From Planctomycetaceae bacterium (lineage in GTDB: Bacteria; Planctomycetota; Planctomycetia; Pirellulales; Pirellulaceae), in contig WFWZ01000051.1 in NCBI GenBank assembly GCA_015490875.1, positions 1 to 39,023 of the forward strand: a stretch of 39,023 nt of DNA, read 5' to 3'. Positions 32,670-39,023 of this stretch are shown here, one piece after another. Both the position numbers and the translations under genes were made by a program. The notes beneath the pieces are model-generated. The model was not told the DNA's origin. It saw only the letters and a program-made list of their open reading frames with translations, and ran no database searches. Within the stretch, counting starts at the first letter, position 1. The number at the start of each line of letters is the position of its first letter.

Positions 32670-34556
32670 ATGACGAAACGTCTAGCACAACTTCGATCGC
32701 CGTTGGAATTGCACGAGATGACGGTGCGCGAGTTGGAGGGGTTGGCGGACGAGATCCGTGAAGCTCTGTGCAACCTGTTGACGATCCGCACCGCTCATTT
32801 CGCGTCGAATCTCGGTGTGGTGGAACTCTGTTTGGCACTCCACAGCGTCTTTGATTTCCGGCGCGATCGACTCATCTGGGACACCGGCCACCAGATCTAT
32901 CCTCACAAGCTCGTCACGGGACGTTACGACCGGTTCCACACGATTCGGACCAAAGGCGGGTTGATGGGATATCCGAACCCGCACGAAAGCGAGTACGACT
33001 TGTTCATGACCGGGCACGCCGGCGCCAGCATCTCGACCGTCCTCGGGTTGCGTAGCGGCGATGATTTGCTCGGCGAAAGCGATCGCCACGCGGTGGCCGT
33101 GATCGGGGACGGAGCGTTTCCGTCGGGGATGGTCTTCGAGGCGATGAACAACGCAGGACGCAAGAAACGCCTGCTGATGATCCTCAATGACAACAAGATG
33201 TCAATCTGTCCTCGCGTCGGAAGCGTCGCCGGCTACCTCGACCGACTCCGCTCGAATCCGCTTTACGCCGGACTGAAGAACGAAGTCCTGAAGGTGCTCA
33301 ACCACGTCCCCATGTTCGGAGATCCGGTCGAGCGCTTTTTGGCTCAGATGAAGGAAGCGGTCAAAGCGGGATTGCATGGAGGGATGCTATTCGAAGAACT
33401 CGGGTTCCGCTACGTCGGGCCGATCGACGGTCATGACATCGGGTTGTTGCGTAAGTATCTCAAGATGGTCAAAGACGCTCAGCAACCTGTCTTGCTGCAT
33501 GTAGTGACAGAGAAGGGGCACGGGTTCCAGCCGGCGGCCGAGGATCCCGTCTTCTTCCACACACCGCCGACTCTGAAGCAACTCGAGGCTGCACCGGCGA
33601 CGGCGCCGTCCAAACCATCCCCTCCGGTCTACACCGTCTGGGCACGTGATGCGATCCTCGACGCCATGCAACGAGATCGGCGCGTGACTGTGATGACGGC
33701 AGCCATGTGCCAAGGGAACAAACTCGAGCCGATCCGGGATGCTATTCCCGACCGGTTCTTCGATACAGGCATTTGTGAATCGCACACGGTCGCATTCGCG
33801 GCGGGGCAAGCGAAGGCCGGCTTACGCCCCATCGTGGATATCTACAGTACCTTTTTGCAACGCAGCTACGACCAGATTTTCCAAGAAGTCACGCTGCAAA
33901 ACCTGCCGGTCGTGATGATGATGGATCGAGCCGGACTGACCGGACCAGACGGCCCGACGCACCACGGAGTTTTCGACATCGCCTACCTCCGAGTATTCCC
34001 GAACCTGGTGCTCATGGCACCCGGGGAAGGACGCGAAGTCCCCATGATGCTCGACTTCGCCTTGAAGCACGACGGTCCGACGGCAATCCGCTATCCTAAA
34101 GCTACGGCATGGGAGAGTGATGCGGTGTTGCCCGACATCGAACTTGGTAAGGCACATGTCTTGTCTCGAGGCCGAGACGGCATGTTGCTTTGTTACGGAG
34201 CTCTTCTGGGCGAGTGCGTCGAAGCGGCCGACCAACTCCGCACCGGAGGCTTCGACGTCGGGGTCGTCAACATGCGGTTTGCCAAGCCGCTCGATCAAGC
34301 TCTGATCGAGGAATTGGCCGATGAATGTCCTCTGCTGATCACGGTCGAAGAAGGCTGCCTCATCGGCGGCTTTGGAAGCGCCGTCTTGGAGGTCCTCGCC
34401 GATCGCGACGGACCTCGGCCACTCGTGCGAAGACTCGGCATTCCCGATCAATTCGTCGAGCATGGAAGTCGGTCTGAGCTCTTGGCGGACCTGAAGCTGG
34501 ACGCATCCGGAATTGCCTCCACGTTTCGACTCGCCCGCGAACAGTGCCAAGTGTGA
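32670..34556 (+). CDS. dxs: 1-deoxy-D-xylulose-5-phosphate synthase
   Basis: DXS joins pyruvate and glyceraldehyde 3-phosphate with thiamine diphosphate, the first step of the methylerythritol phosphate isoprenoid pathway. The 628-residue protein shows DTGHQIYPHKLVTGR (His74, His79), the ThDP/Mg motif GDGAFPSGMVFEAMNNAG with downstream NDNKMS, the catalytic Glu in CESHTVAFAAGQ (Glu370) and RAGLTGPDGPTHHGVFD, plus the C-terminal transketolase domain. The ATG at 32670 gives a normal N-terminus; AAGGA about 13 nt upstream abuts the last REP hairpin. An alternative GTG at 32640 lies inside the repeat. It links to the thiamine gene thiC only by cofactor. Confidence 0.97.
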   Translation: MTKRLAQLRSPLELHEMTVRELEGLADEIREALCNLLTIRTAHFASNLGVVELCLALHSVFDFRRDRLIWDTGHQIYPHKLVTGRYDRFHTIRTKGGLMGYPNPHESEYDLFMTGHAGASISTVLGLRSGDDLLGESDRHAVAVIGDGAFPSGMVFEAMNNAGRKKRLLMILNDNKMSICPRVGSVAGYLDRLRSNPLYAGLKNEVLKVLNHVPMFGDPVERFLAQMKEAVKAGLHGGMLFEELGFRYVGPIDGHDIGLLRKYLKMVKDAQQPVLLHVVTEKGHGFQPAAEDPVFFHTPPTLKQLEAAPATAPSKPSPPVYTVWARDAILDAMQRDRRVTVMTAAMCQGNKLEPIRDAIPDRFFDTGICESHTVAFAAGQAKAGLRPIVDIYSTFLQRSYDQIFQEVTLQNLPVVMMMDRAGLTGPDGPTHHGVFDIAYLRVFPNLVLMAPGEGREVPMMLDFALKHDGPTAIRYPKATAWESDAVLPDIELGKAHVLSRGRDGMLLCYGALLGECVEAADQLRTGGFDVGVVNMRFAKPLDQALIEELADECPLLITVEEGCLIGGFGSAVLEVLADRDGPRPLVRRLGIPDQFVEHGSRSELLADLKLDASGIASTFRLAREQCQV

Positions 34557-34588
34557 GTCCGACTTCGGATCGGGCATCGAGTCGGCCG

Positions 34589-35752
34589 ATGCGTATCGTT
34601 CACGTCATTACTCGGATGATCGTCGGAGGGGCTCAAGAGAACACTCTTTTGTGCTGCCGGGACCTTCAAACCATCTACGGCGACGAGGTGACGCTCGTGA
34701 CCGGCCCGGCACTCGGGCCGGAAGGAGACTTGCTCGAGCAGCACCCCGAATTCGACGTGCCGGTGAAGTTGCTCCTTTCGTTGCAACGCGCCATTCATCC
34801 GTGGAGAGACATCGTCGCCTACCGAGCTCTTCTTCGAACTCTTGGCGAACTCAAACCTGATATCGTGCACACCCACAGCGCCAAGGGGGGCTTTCTAGGG
34901 CGACTCGCTGCGCACCGGTTGGGCATTCCCGTGGTGCATACGGTTCACGGAGCACCGTTTCACGACTACCAACCGAACGCCGCGCGATTCTTTTTCACTC
35001 AGTGTGAACGCTGGGCGGCACGGCGCTGCGACCGACTCATTTGTGTCGCCGACGCCATGACCGACCTGCTTGTCAAGGCTCATGTCACATCGCGTGAGCG
35101 TTGCGTGACGATTTACAGCGGCATGGAAGTGGAACCGTTTCTCGAAGCGAATCGACAGCGCGAAGCGACAAGGAAGTCGCTCGGCTTCGAACCTCATCAC
35201 CTCGTGGTCGGCAAGATTGCGCGTCTCTTTCATTTGAAAGGCCATGCGGACCTGGTCGAGGCGGCCGAGGGGGTCGCGCGGGCGTGTCCGCAAGTCCGGT
35301 TCCTCCTCGTGGGAGACGGCGTGCTGCGCCGGGACATCGAGCGGCAGATCGCTAGAAGGGGACTCGAAGAACACTTCGTCCTGACCGGCCTGGTTCCACC
35401 GAGTCGCATTCCCGAGTTGATTGGGGCGATGGACGTGCTGGTGCACGTCAGCCTTCGCGAAGGTCTGGCGCGGGCGTTGCCTCAGGCGCTGATGGCGGAA
35501 AAACCGGTCGTCAGCTATGCCATCGACGGAGCGCCGGAAGTGGTGGTTCCCGAGGAGACAGGCCTGCTCGTCGAGCCTCGTGACGTGCGGCAACTCGAGC
35601 AAGCCTTGATTCGAGTCGCCACGGATGCCGAGGCGCGCCAGCGGTGGGGAAGAGAAGGGCGACGGCGCTGCGTGGAACGCTTTCGACACGAGCGCATGAC
35701 GGAACAGATTCGGAACCTCTATCAAGACGTGCTCGCCGAGCGCAAGGGATAG
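34589..35752 (+). CDS. GT4-family glycosyltransferase
   Basis: A 387-residue cytosolic GT-B fold retaining glycosyltransferase. The N-terminal acceptor domain begins MRIVHVITRMIVGGAQENTL, with HTHSAKGGFLGRLAA and VVHTVHG. The C-terminal donor domain has VGKIARLFHLKGHADLVEAA, LVGDGVLR and the carboxylate motif E-x7-E region as EGLARALPQAL, where the second Glu is Gln. Such proteins transfer sugars from nucleotide donors during polysaccharide or lipid glycosylation; the substrates are not predictable. The ATG at 34589 gives the family-normal start; a GTG at 34544 overlapping dxs would add 15 unrelated residues. It lies 32 bp after dxs, so co-transcription is likely. Confidence 0.92.
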   Translation: MRIVHVITRMIVGGAQENTLLCCRDLQTIYGDEVTLVTGPALGPEGDLLEQHPEFDVPVKLLLSLQRAIHPWRDIVAYRALLRTLGELKPDIVHTHSAKGGFLGRLAAHRLGIPVVHTVHGAPFHDYQPNAARFFFTQCERWAARRCDRLICVADAMTDLLVKAHVTSRERCVTIYSGMEVEPFLEANRQREATRKSLGFEPHHLVVGKIARLFHLKGHADLVEAAEGVARACPQVRFLLVGDGVLRRDIERQIARRGLEEHFVLTGLVPPSRIPELIGAMDVLVHVSLREGLARALPQALMAEKPVVSYAIDGAPEVVVPEETGLLVEPRDVRQLEQALIRVATDAEARQRWGREGRRRCVERFRHERMTEQIRNLYQDVLAERKG

Positions 35753-35817
35753 AGCAGGGGGAGCAAACGCACATCTCTGCCAAGGGCTTCAGACTTCCCA
35801 GGTTCCGCGCGATCAAG

Positions 35818-35910
35818 TAGACTGAACGGGTATCGCAAGACTTCCGGCCGCAAGCAATGCACCCGAAAAAGGGAACGGTGCTTGCGGGTTCGCTTTCACG
35901 CTTGAAAGCG
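35818..35910 (+). promoter_or_regulatory. Possible promoter and two-hairpin leader of the kinase gene
   Basis: TAGACT (35818-35823) could be a -10, but no good -35 precedes it. Two consecutive perfect hairpins follow: CCGCAAGCA with TGCTTGCGG (35848-35856, 35879-35887) and CGCTTTCA with TGAAAGCG (35891-35898, 35903-35910). The first could also terminate the glycosyltransferase transcript, although no T-tract follows. The 250-bp gap otherwise has no gene. Confidence 0.4.
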
Positions 35911-36002
35911 ATTCGGGAAAAGGGAGGCTGCCGGCGCCGGTGGCGACGTGAGAGTGGGCGATCTTCCATGGACGCTCAAGCAACGGCACAGAGAGTTCCA
36001 AC

Positions 36003-36887
36003 GTGGTAGCTGGACGCGACTTTCTCGGCAAGTATCAACTGACTCGCTTGATTCGAGCCGGGCACACTTGCCAGGTTTGGGAGTCGCGGGATCTCGACCA
36101 GAGACGCGTTTGTCTAAAAGTCCTGCAGCCGGAGATGCGGACGAACAAGGAAGAAATCCGCTACATGCGGCACGAATACCAGGTGGGCCACCCGCTCCAG
36201 CATCCCAACGTCATTGAGATCTACGAGTTGGCGACCGACCGGGATGGCGTGCCGTTCCTCGTGATGGAGTTCCACACGGGCAAGAATATCAAGCTGCTGC
36301 TGCGGGAGGGAATGGAGCGCATCGGTTATCTGATCCCGACGCTCATCCGGACGGCGGCCAAAGGACTGGCCTACTTCCACGACCAGGGCTGGGTGCACCG
36401 CGATATCAAACCCGACAACTATTTGGTGGGCGACGAGGGCGATGCCAAATTGATCGACTTCGCGTTGGCACAAAAGCAAGCCGGTGGTGTCGCCCGATTG
36501 CTGGGACGTAAAGGCAAAGTGCAGGGGACCCGGAGCTATATGGCACCCGAGCAGATCAAGGGGCTGCCTCCCGACCGACGTGCCGATATCTACAGTTTCG
36601 GCTGCATGATGTTCGAAATCCTTGCAGGCAAGACACCGTTCACAGCGGCCAGCCCTTCGGAACTGCTGACCAAACACCTGCGGCAGGCGGCACCGCCGGT
36701 CGCGGCGGTCAACAAGAACGTGACCTCCGAGTGCAACGCCTTGATCTTGAAAATGATGTCCAAAGACCCCAAAGATCGACCTCAGTCGATGCACGATGTC
36801 GTGCGGTCTCTCGACGCAATGCGCATCTTTCGATCGATCCCCAAACGCCCCGACGAGGCCGATGCACCGTCGATCCGACGGCGATGA
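36003..36887 (+). CDS. Hanks-type serine/threonine protein kinase with DFA motif
   Basis: A 294-residue soluble protein that is essentially one kinase domain, without a membrane helix or sensor domain. Visible: ATP-anchoring Lys39 (CLKVL), a catalytic loop VHRDIKPDN with Asp134 and Asn139, the activation-segment end GTRSYMAPEQ near 175-183, and RADIYSFGCMMFEIL. The glycine loop is degenerate (IRAGHTCQVWE, only one Gly of three) and the Mg-binding DFG reads DFA (Asp152). Activity may therefore be retained but unusual. Start: GTG at 36003 gives FLGKYQL in register; no stronger start is present. It precedes accA by 60 bp on the same strand, so the two may be co-transcribed. Confidence 0.9.
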   Translation: MVAGRDFLGKYQLTRLIRAGHTCQVWESRDLDQRRVCLKVLQPEMRTNKEEIRYMRHEYQVGHPLQHPNVIEIYELATDRDGVPFLVMEFHTGKNIKLLLREGMERIGYLIPTLIRTAAKGLAYFHDQGWVHRDIKPDNYLVGDEGDAKLIDFALAQKQAGGVARLLGRKGKVQGTRSYMAPEQIKGLPPDRRADIYSFGCMMFEILAGKTPFTAASPSELLTKHLRQAAPPVAAVNKNVTSECNALILKMMSKDPKDRPQSMHDVVRSLDAMRIFRSIPKRPDEADAPSIRRR

Positions 36888-36947
36888 TGAAGGGCAAGCA
36901 AGTTCCGGAATAAGATCCGTGGGATAAACACCCGGGGAAAGAATACG

Positions 36948-37946
36948 ATGAGCAACGAAGTCACAAATCCAGGCCTGGCGTTCGAACAGCCGGTGTTCGA
37001 TTTGGAGCGGGAAATCGATGAGCTGCAACGAGCCGCCGCAAAGGGTGAGGACACGCATGAACAGCTTCGACAATTGCGTCTGAAGCATAAGCGAACGCTC
37101 CAAGAGATCTACGAAAACCTCACGCCATGGCAGACCGTTCAGGTCGCCCGGCACAAGGACCGGCCGTACACTCGAGATTACCTGTCGATGGTATTTGAGG
37201 AATTCGTCGAGCTGCATGGAGATCGGCACTTCGGCGACGATCGCGCGATGGTCACCGGTTTCGCCAAACTCGACCGCTACAAGGTCATGATCGTCGGGCA
37301 CCAAAAGGGTCGAACCTACAAAGAACGCACCGCCTGCTACTTTGGTTGTGCCCATCCCGAAGGGTATCGCAAAGCGCTGCAGAAAATGAAATTGGCGGCC
37401 AAGTTCGGGCTGCCCGTGATCTGCTTCATCGATACCCCCGGAGCCTACCCAGGGATCGGCGCCGAAGAACGCGGACAAGCATGGGTGATCGCCGAGAATA
37501 TGTTCGAAATGTCACGGCTGCCCACGCCTGTCATCTGTGTCGTGATCGGAGAAGGAGGCAGCGGGGGCGCGCTCGGAATCGGCGTGGGCGACCGAGTCGC
37601 CATTTTGCAACATGCCTATTATTCGGTGATCAGCCCCGAAGGGTGCGCGGGCATCCTGTGGAAGAGTCACGAATTCGCCGAGCGAGCCGCACAGGCTCTG
37701 CGCTTTACCTCCCAAGACCTCCTCGAACTGGGCGTGGTGGACGACGTGATCCAAGAGCCGCTGGGCGGGGCGCATCGCGACCACCAACAGATGGCCTCGC
37801 GGATCAAACTCTATCTGACCAAGACGCTTCGTACTCTCTGCGATCAGCCGATCGAAGATCTCTTGTCGCAGCGTTACGAAAAGTTTCGTCGCATGGGCGT
37901 GTTCCTCGAAGAGACTCCGCCGTCCGAACCTCAGCCTGCTGTCTGA
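36948..37946 (+). CDS. accA: Acetyl-CoA carboxylase carboxyltransferase subunit alpha
   Basis: AccA with AccD transfers carboxyl from biotin to acetyl-CoA to make malonyl-CoA, the committed step of fatty-acid synthesis. The 332-residue protein has the helical N-terminus (LEREIDELQRAA), LTPWQTVQVARHKDRPYTRDY, HGDRHFGDDRAMV, DTPGAYPGIGAEERGQ and VIGEGGSGGALGIGVGDRV, all typical of the alpha subunit (about 320 residues). An AG-rich GGGGAAAG lies 7-14 bp before the ATG. Partner subunits accB, accC and accD are not in the window. The kinase gene immediately upstream suggests a possible regulatory link, which is inference from position only. Confidence 0.97.
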   Translation: MSNEVTNPGLAFEQPVFDLEREIDELQRAAAKGEDTHEQLRQLRLKHKRTLQEIYENLTPWQTVQVARHKDRPYTRDYLSMVFEEFVELHGDRHFGDDRAMVTGFAKLDRYKVMIVGHQKGRTYKERTACYFGCAHPEGYRKALQKMKLAAKFGLPVICFIDTPGAYPGIGAEERGQAWVIAENMFEMSRLPTPVICVVIGEGGSGGALGIGVGDRVAILQHAYYSVISPEGCAGILWKSHEFAERAAQALRFTSQDLLELGVVDDVIQEPLGGAHRDHQQMASRIKLYLTKTLRTLCDQPIEDLLSQRYEKFRRMGVFLEETPPSEPQPAV

Positions 37947-38130
37947 GCCGCCGTTACTCTTTGGGATTATCTTCGGGAGAGGAGCGTCAGTAGGACCGCT
38001 TGAATCACCTTGAATCACGAGGATGAGGCTCGAAAAGGGGCCGATTTTGAGCCCCAGAGCAACGTCCGATAATGTTTCTTATGTTCGGTAAAAGTGCCGG
38101 TTTTTCCCGGGATTTGCGCCAGGCCGCCCG

Positions 38131-38787
38131 TCAGCGGCGCTGCCCCTGGCCCGATCCCTCGCCGACGCGAAAAAGCTTCCGCAAATCGTCTCGCAAATTC
38201 CCGCCCTCCGGCGGCTCGGAGTCGTCCTGCTCGTCTGGTTTCTCGGCGCGCCGAGGAAGTTCAATGGGCGGCGGATCGTCGAGCCGCTTGTCGAGCGAAT
38301 GCAGATACGGCTCGAGCACCTCGTGGATTTCATCCGGCATGACCGGATGAGCCTTGTCGAGCAAGACGGCGATGTAGTAGCCCGAAGTCGAATTGATGAT
38401 CTGCGCCCGCCACTCTTCCTTCGAGAGGGCGACGGCAAAGAGCGTGATCACGACACACAGCAGAACGCCCTTGGCGAATCCCACGATCGCTCCAATCTGC
38501 CGGTCGAACTCGCGCAGCTTCAGCCGATCGATCGTCTCCTTCACGAACCGGAAGAGCGTCCAGATCACCAGCGACGTGCCGACGTAGAGGATCAGCATGG
38601 CGATGAGATTGCCCCATGGAGGCTCGAAGCCAAGCTGTGCGGCGACCGGCTCCCGATACCGCATCGCCACGATGTAACTCGCGACGATCGAGGCCACTGA
38701 CGCCAGTTGCCACACGAGTCCCTTCCAAGCTCCCATGATCGTCGCCGCAACCAGCACGATCAGCATCACGATATCGTACGGGGCCAT
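38131..38787 (-). CDS. CvpA-family membrane protein
   Basis: A 218-residue inner-membrane protein of the CvpA (colicin V production) family. Members are needed for envelope functions and colicin V export in E. coli, although the exact role is unclear. Four hydrophobic helices lie in residues 4-30, 32-44, 60-82 and 100-122. Signatures include MGAWKGLVWQLAS near the start, FDRQIGAIVGFAKGVLLCVV in the second half, and a polar Glu/Asp/Pro-rich tail of about 60 residues ending GEGSGQGQRR. AGAGGC lies 6 bp before the ATG. Its promoter is at 38857-38865. It is convergent with accA, with 184 bp between the stops. Confidence 0.9.
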   Translation of the reverse strand: MAPYDIVMLIVLVAATIMGAWKGLVWQLASVASIVASYIVAMRYREPVAAQLGFEPPWGNLIAMLILYVGTSLVIWTLFRFVKETIDRLKLREFDRQIGAIVGFAKGVLLCVVITLFAVALSKEEWRAQIINSTSGYYIAVLLDKAHPVMPDEIHEVLEPYLHSLDKRLDDPPPIELPRRAEKPDEQDDSEPPEGGNLRDDLRKLFRVGEGSGQGQRR

Positions 38788-38856
38788 CCGTTGCCTCTTG
38801 GTTCGATGTCAAGAGTGTCGCGCATCTCGGGGCTCCTCCCGAGACCTTAGAGGGTT

Positions 38857-38865
38857 AGTATAGCA
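38857..38865 (-). promoter_or_regulatory. Extended -10 promoter for the CvpA-family gene
   Basis: On the minus strand TGCTATACT is an extended -10 (TATACT at 38857-38862, TG plus one base upstream). No -35 is recognisable. The leader of about 60 nt contains the hairpin TCTCGGG/CCCGAGA (38825-38831, 38838-38844). Confidence 0.55.
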
Positions 38866-38869
38866 ACCG

Positions 38870-39023
38870 GCCGAGGAAACACCGAAGAGCAAATTCGGTG
38901 AGTGAGCGGCTGAGGTGCATACACGGACTTGTATGCCCGTGGTGGGGGGGAGGGTATTGGAGTTGGTGATTTGAGCGACGATTGGTATCTTCTTGAGCAG
39001 ATTGGGTAACTTGGCTCGTTTAG
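38870..39023. other. End of window, no gene found
   Basis: Two short perfect hairpins lie here: CACCGAA/TTCGGTG (38880-38886, 38894-38900) and GCATAC/GTATGC (38917-38922, 38931-38936). No coding frame is supported; the sequence after 38940 is G/T-rich and featureless. Confidence 0.4.

Noticed and set aside
35461-35560. Inactivating mutation of the glycosyltransferase donor motif (E-x7-Q)
   Set aside because: EGLARALPQAL seems a normal variant for this GT4 subgroup, so Gln at the second position is not taken as loss of function.
36114-37478. A 454-codon minus-strand open frame opposite the kinase and accA genes
   Set aside because: Both plus-strand genes have complete catalytic motifs; the antisense frame has none.

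Overview
The window is dense, GC-rich bacterial DNA that looks chromosomal and comes from a planctomycete, most likely Pirellulales-like. The main signs are a multidomain cytochrome with a PVC-type CxxCH heme domain, an NPYEAS motif ahead of the membrane part of a small integral membrane protein, several large secreted hydrolases, a bacterial alpha-2-macroglobulin, and short planctomycete-type conserved proteins (for example 16058-16387 and 7842-8198). No rRNA, tRNA, CRISPR array, prophage or insertion-sequence transposase was found. The assignment rests on gene content only.

Layout, left to right. 1-3390 (+) is a tight four-gene run: the end of thiC, an MFS transporter, a SIS-domain sugar-phosphate isomerase and a ROK-family kinase. 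3428-4841 holds an Rrf2 regulator (-) and a four-helix membrane protein (+), which diverge from recognisable promoters. 4828-5915 (-) is a DksA/TraR zinc-finger gene followed by lspA, behind a near-perfect sigma70 promoter. 6413-8198 has a small exported coiled-coil protein, a GxxExxY (PD-(D/E)XK-like) gene, a 410-bp block of foldback and tandem repeats, and a conserved small protein. 8369-11513 (-) is a redox-dead thioredoxin-like lipoprotein-sized secreted protein, dapB (lysine/diaminopimelate) and a hisN-type phosphatase. 11748-20165 is mostly minus-strand secreted or envelope proteins: a 1276-residue SGNH/beta-propeller/HEAT/cupredoxin/cytochrome c fusion, a two-hydrolase protein with an FN3 end, and an OprP-like porin. 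A small tyrosine-rich secreted protein lies between them on the plus strand. 20451-26722 is a second repeat block and a 2013-residue alpha-2-macroglobulin.

27009-37946 is all plus strand and mostly housekeeping: alaS, a secreted esterase, a decayed glycerophosphodiesterase 3' fragment, ispA and dxs (isoprenoid precursors) separated by REP-like hairpins, a GT4 glycosyltransferase, a Ser/Thr kinase-like protein and accA (fatty-acid synthesis). A minus-strand CvpA-family gene closes the window.

The most unusual signal is a repeat family built on TCTCGCAAAGACGC-like modules. It starts immediately after the stop codons of three different genes (GxxExxY, the 118-residue protein and the alpha-2-macroglobulin), each time in the same orientation relative to the gene it follows. 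One of the two blocks directly adjoins the putative nuclease gene. Other points are the five-domain cytochrome fusion with a degenerate SGNH site, an internally duplicated AlaRS linker, and the exact abutment of a glycerophosphodiesterase remnant on the esterase stop codon.
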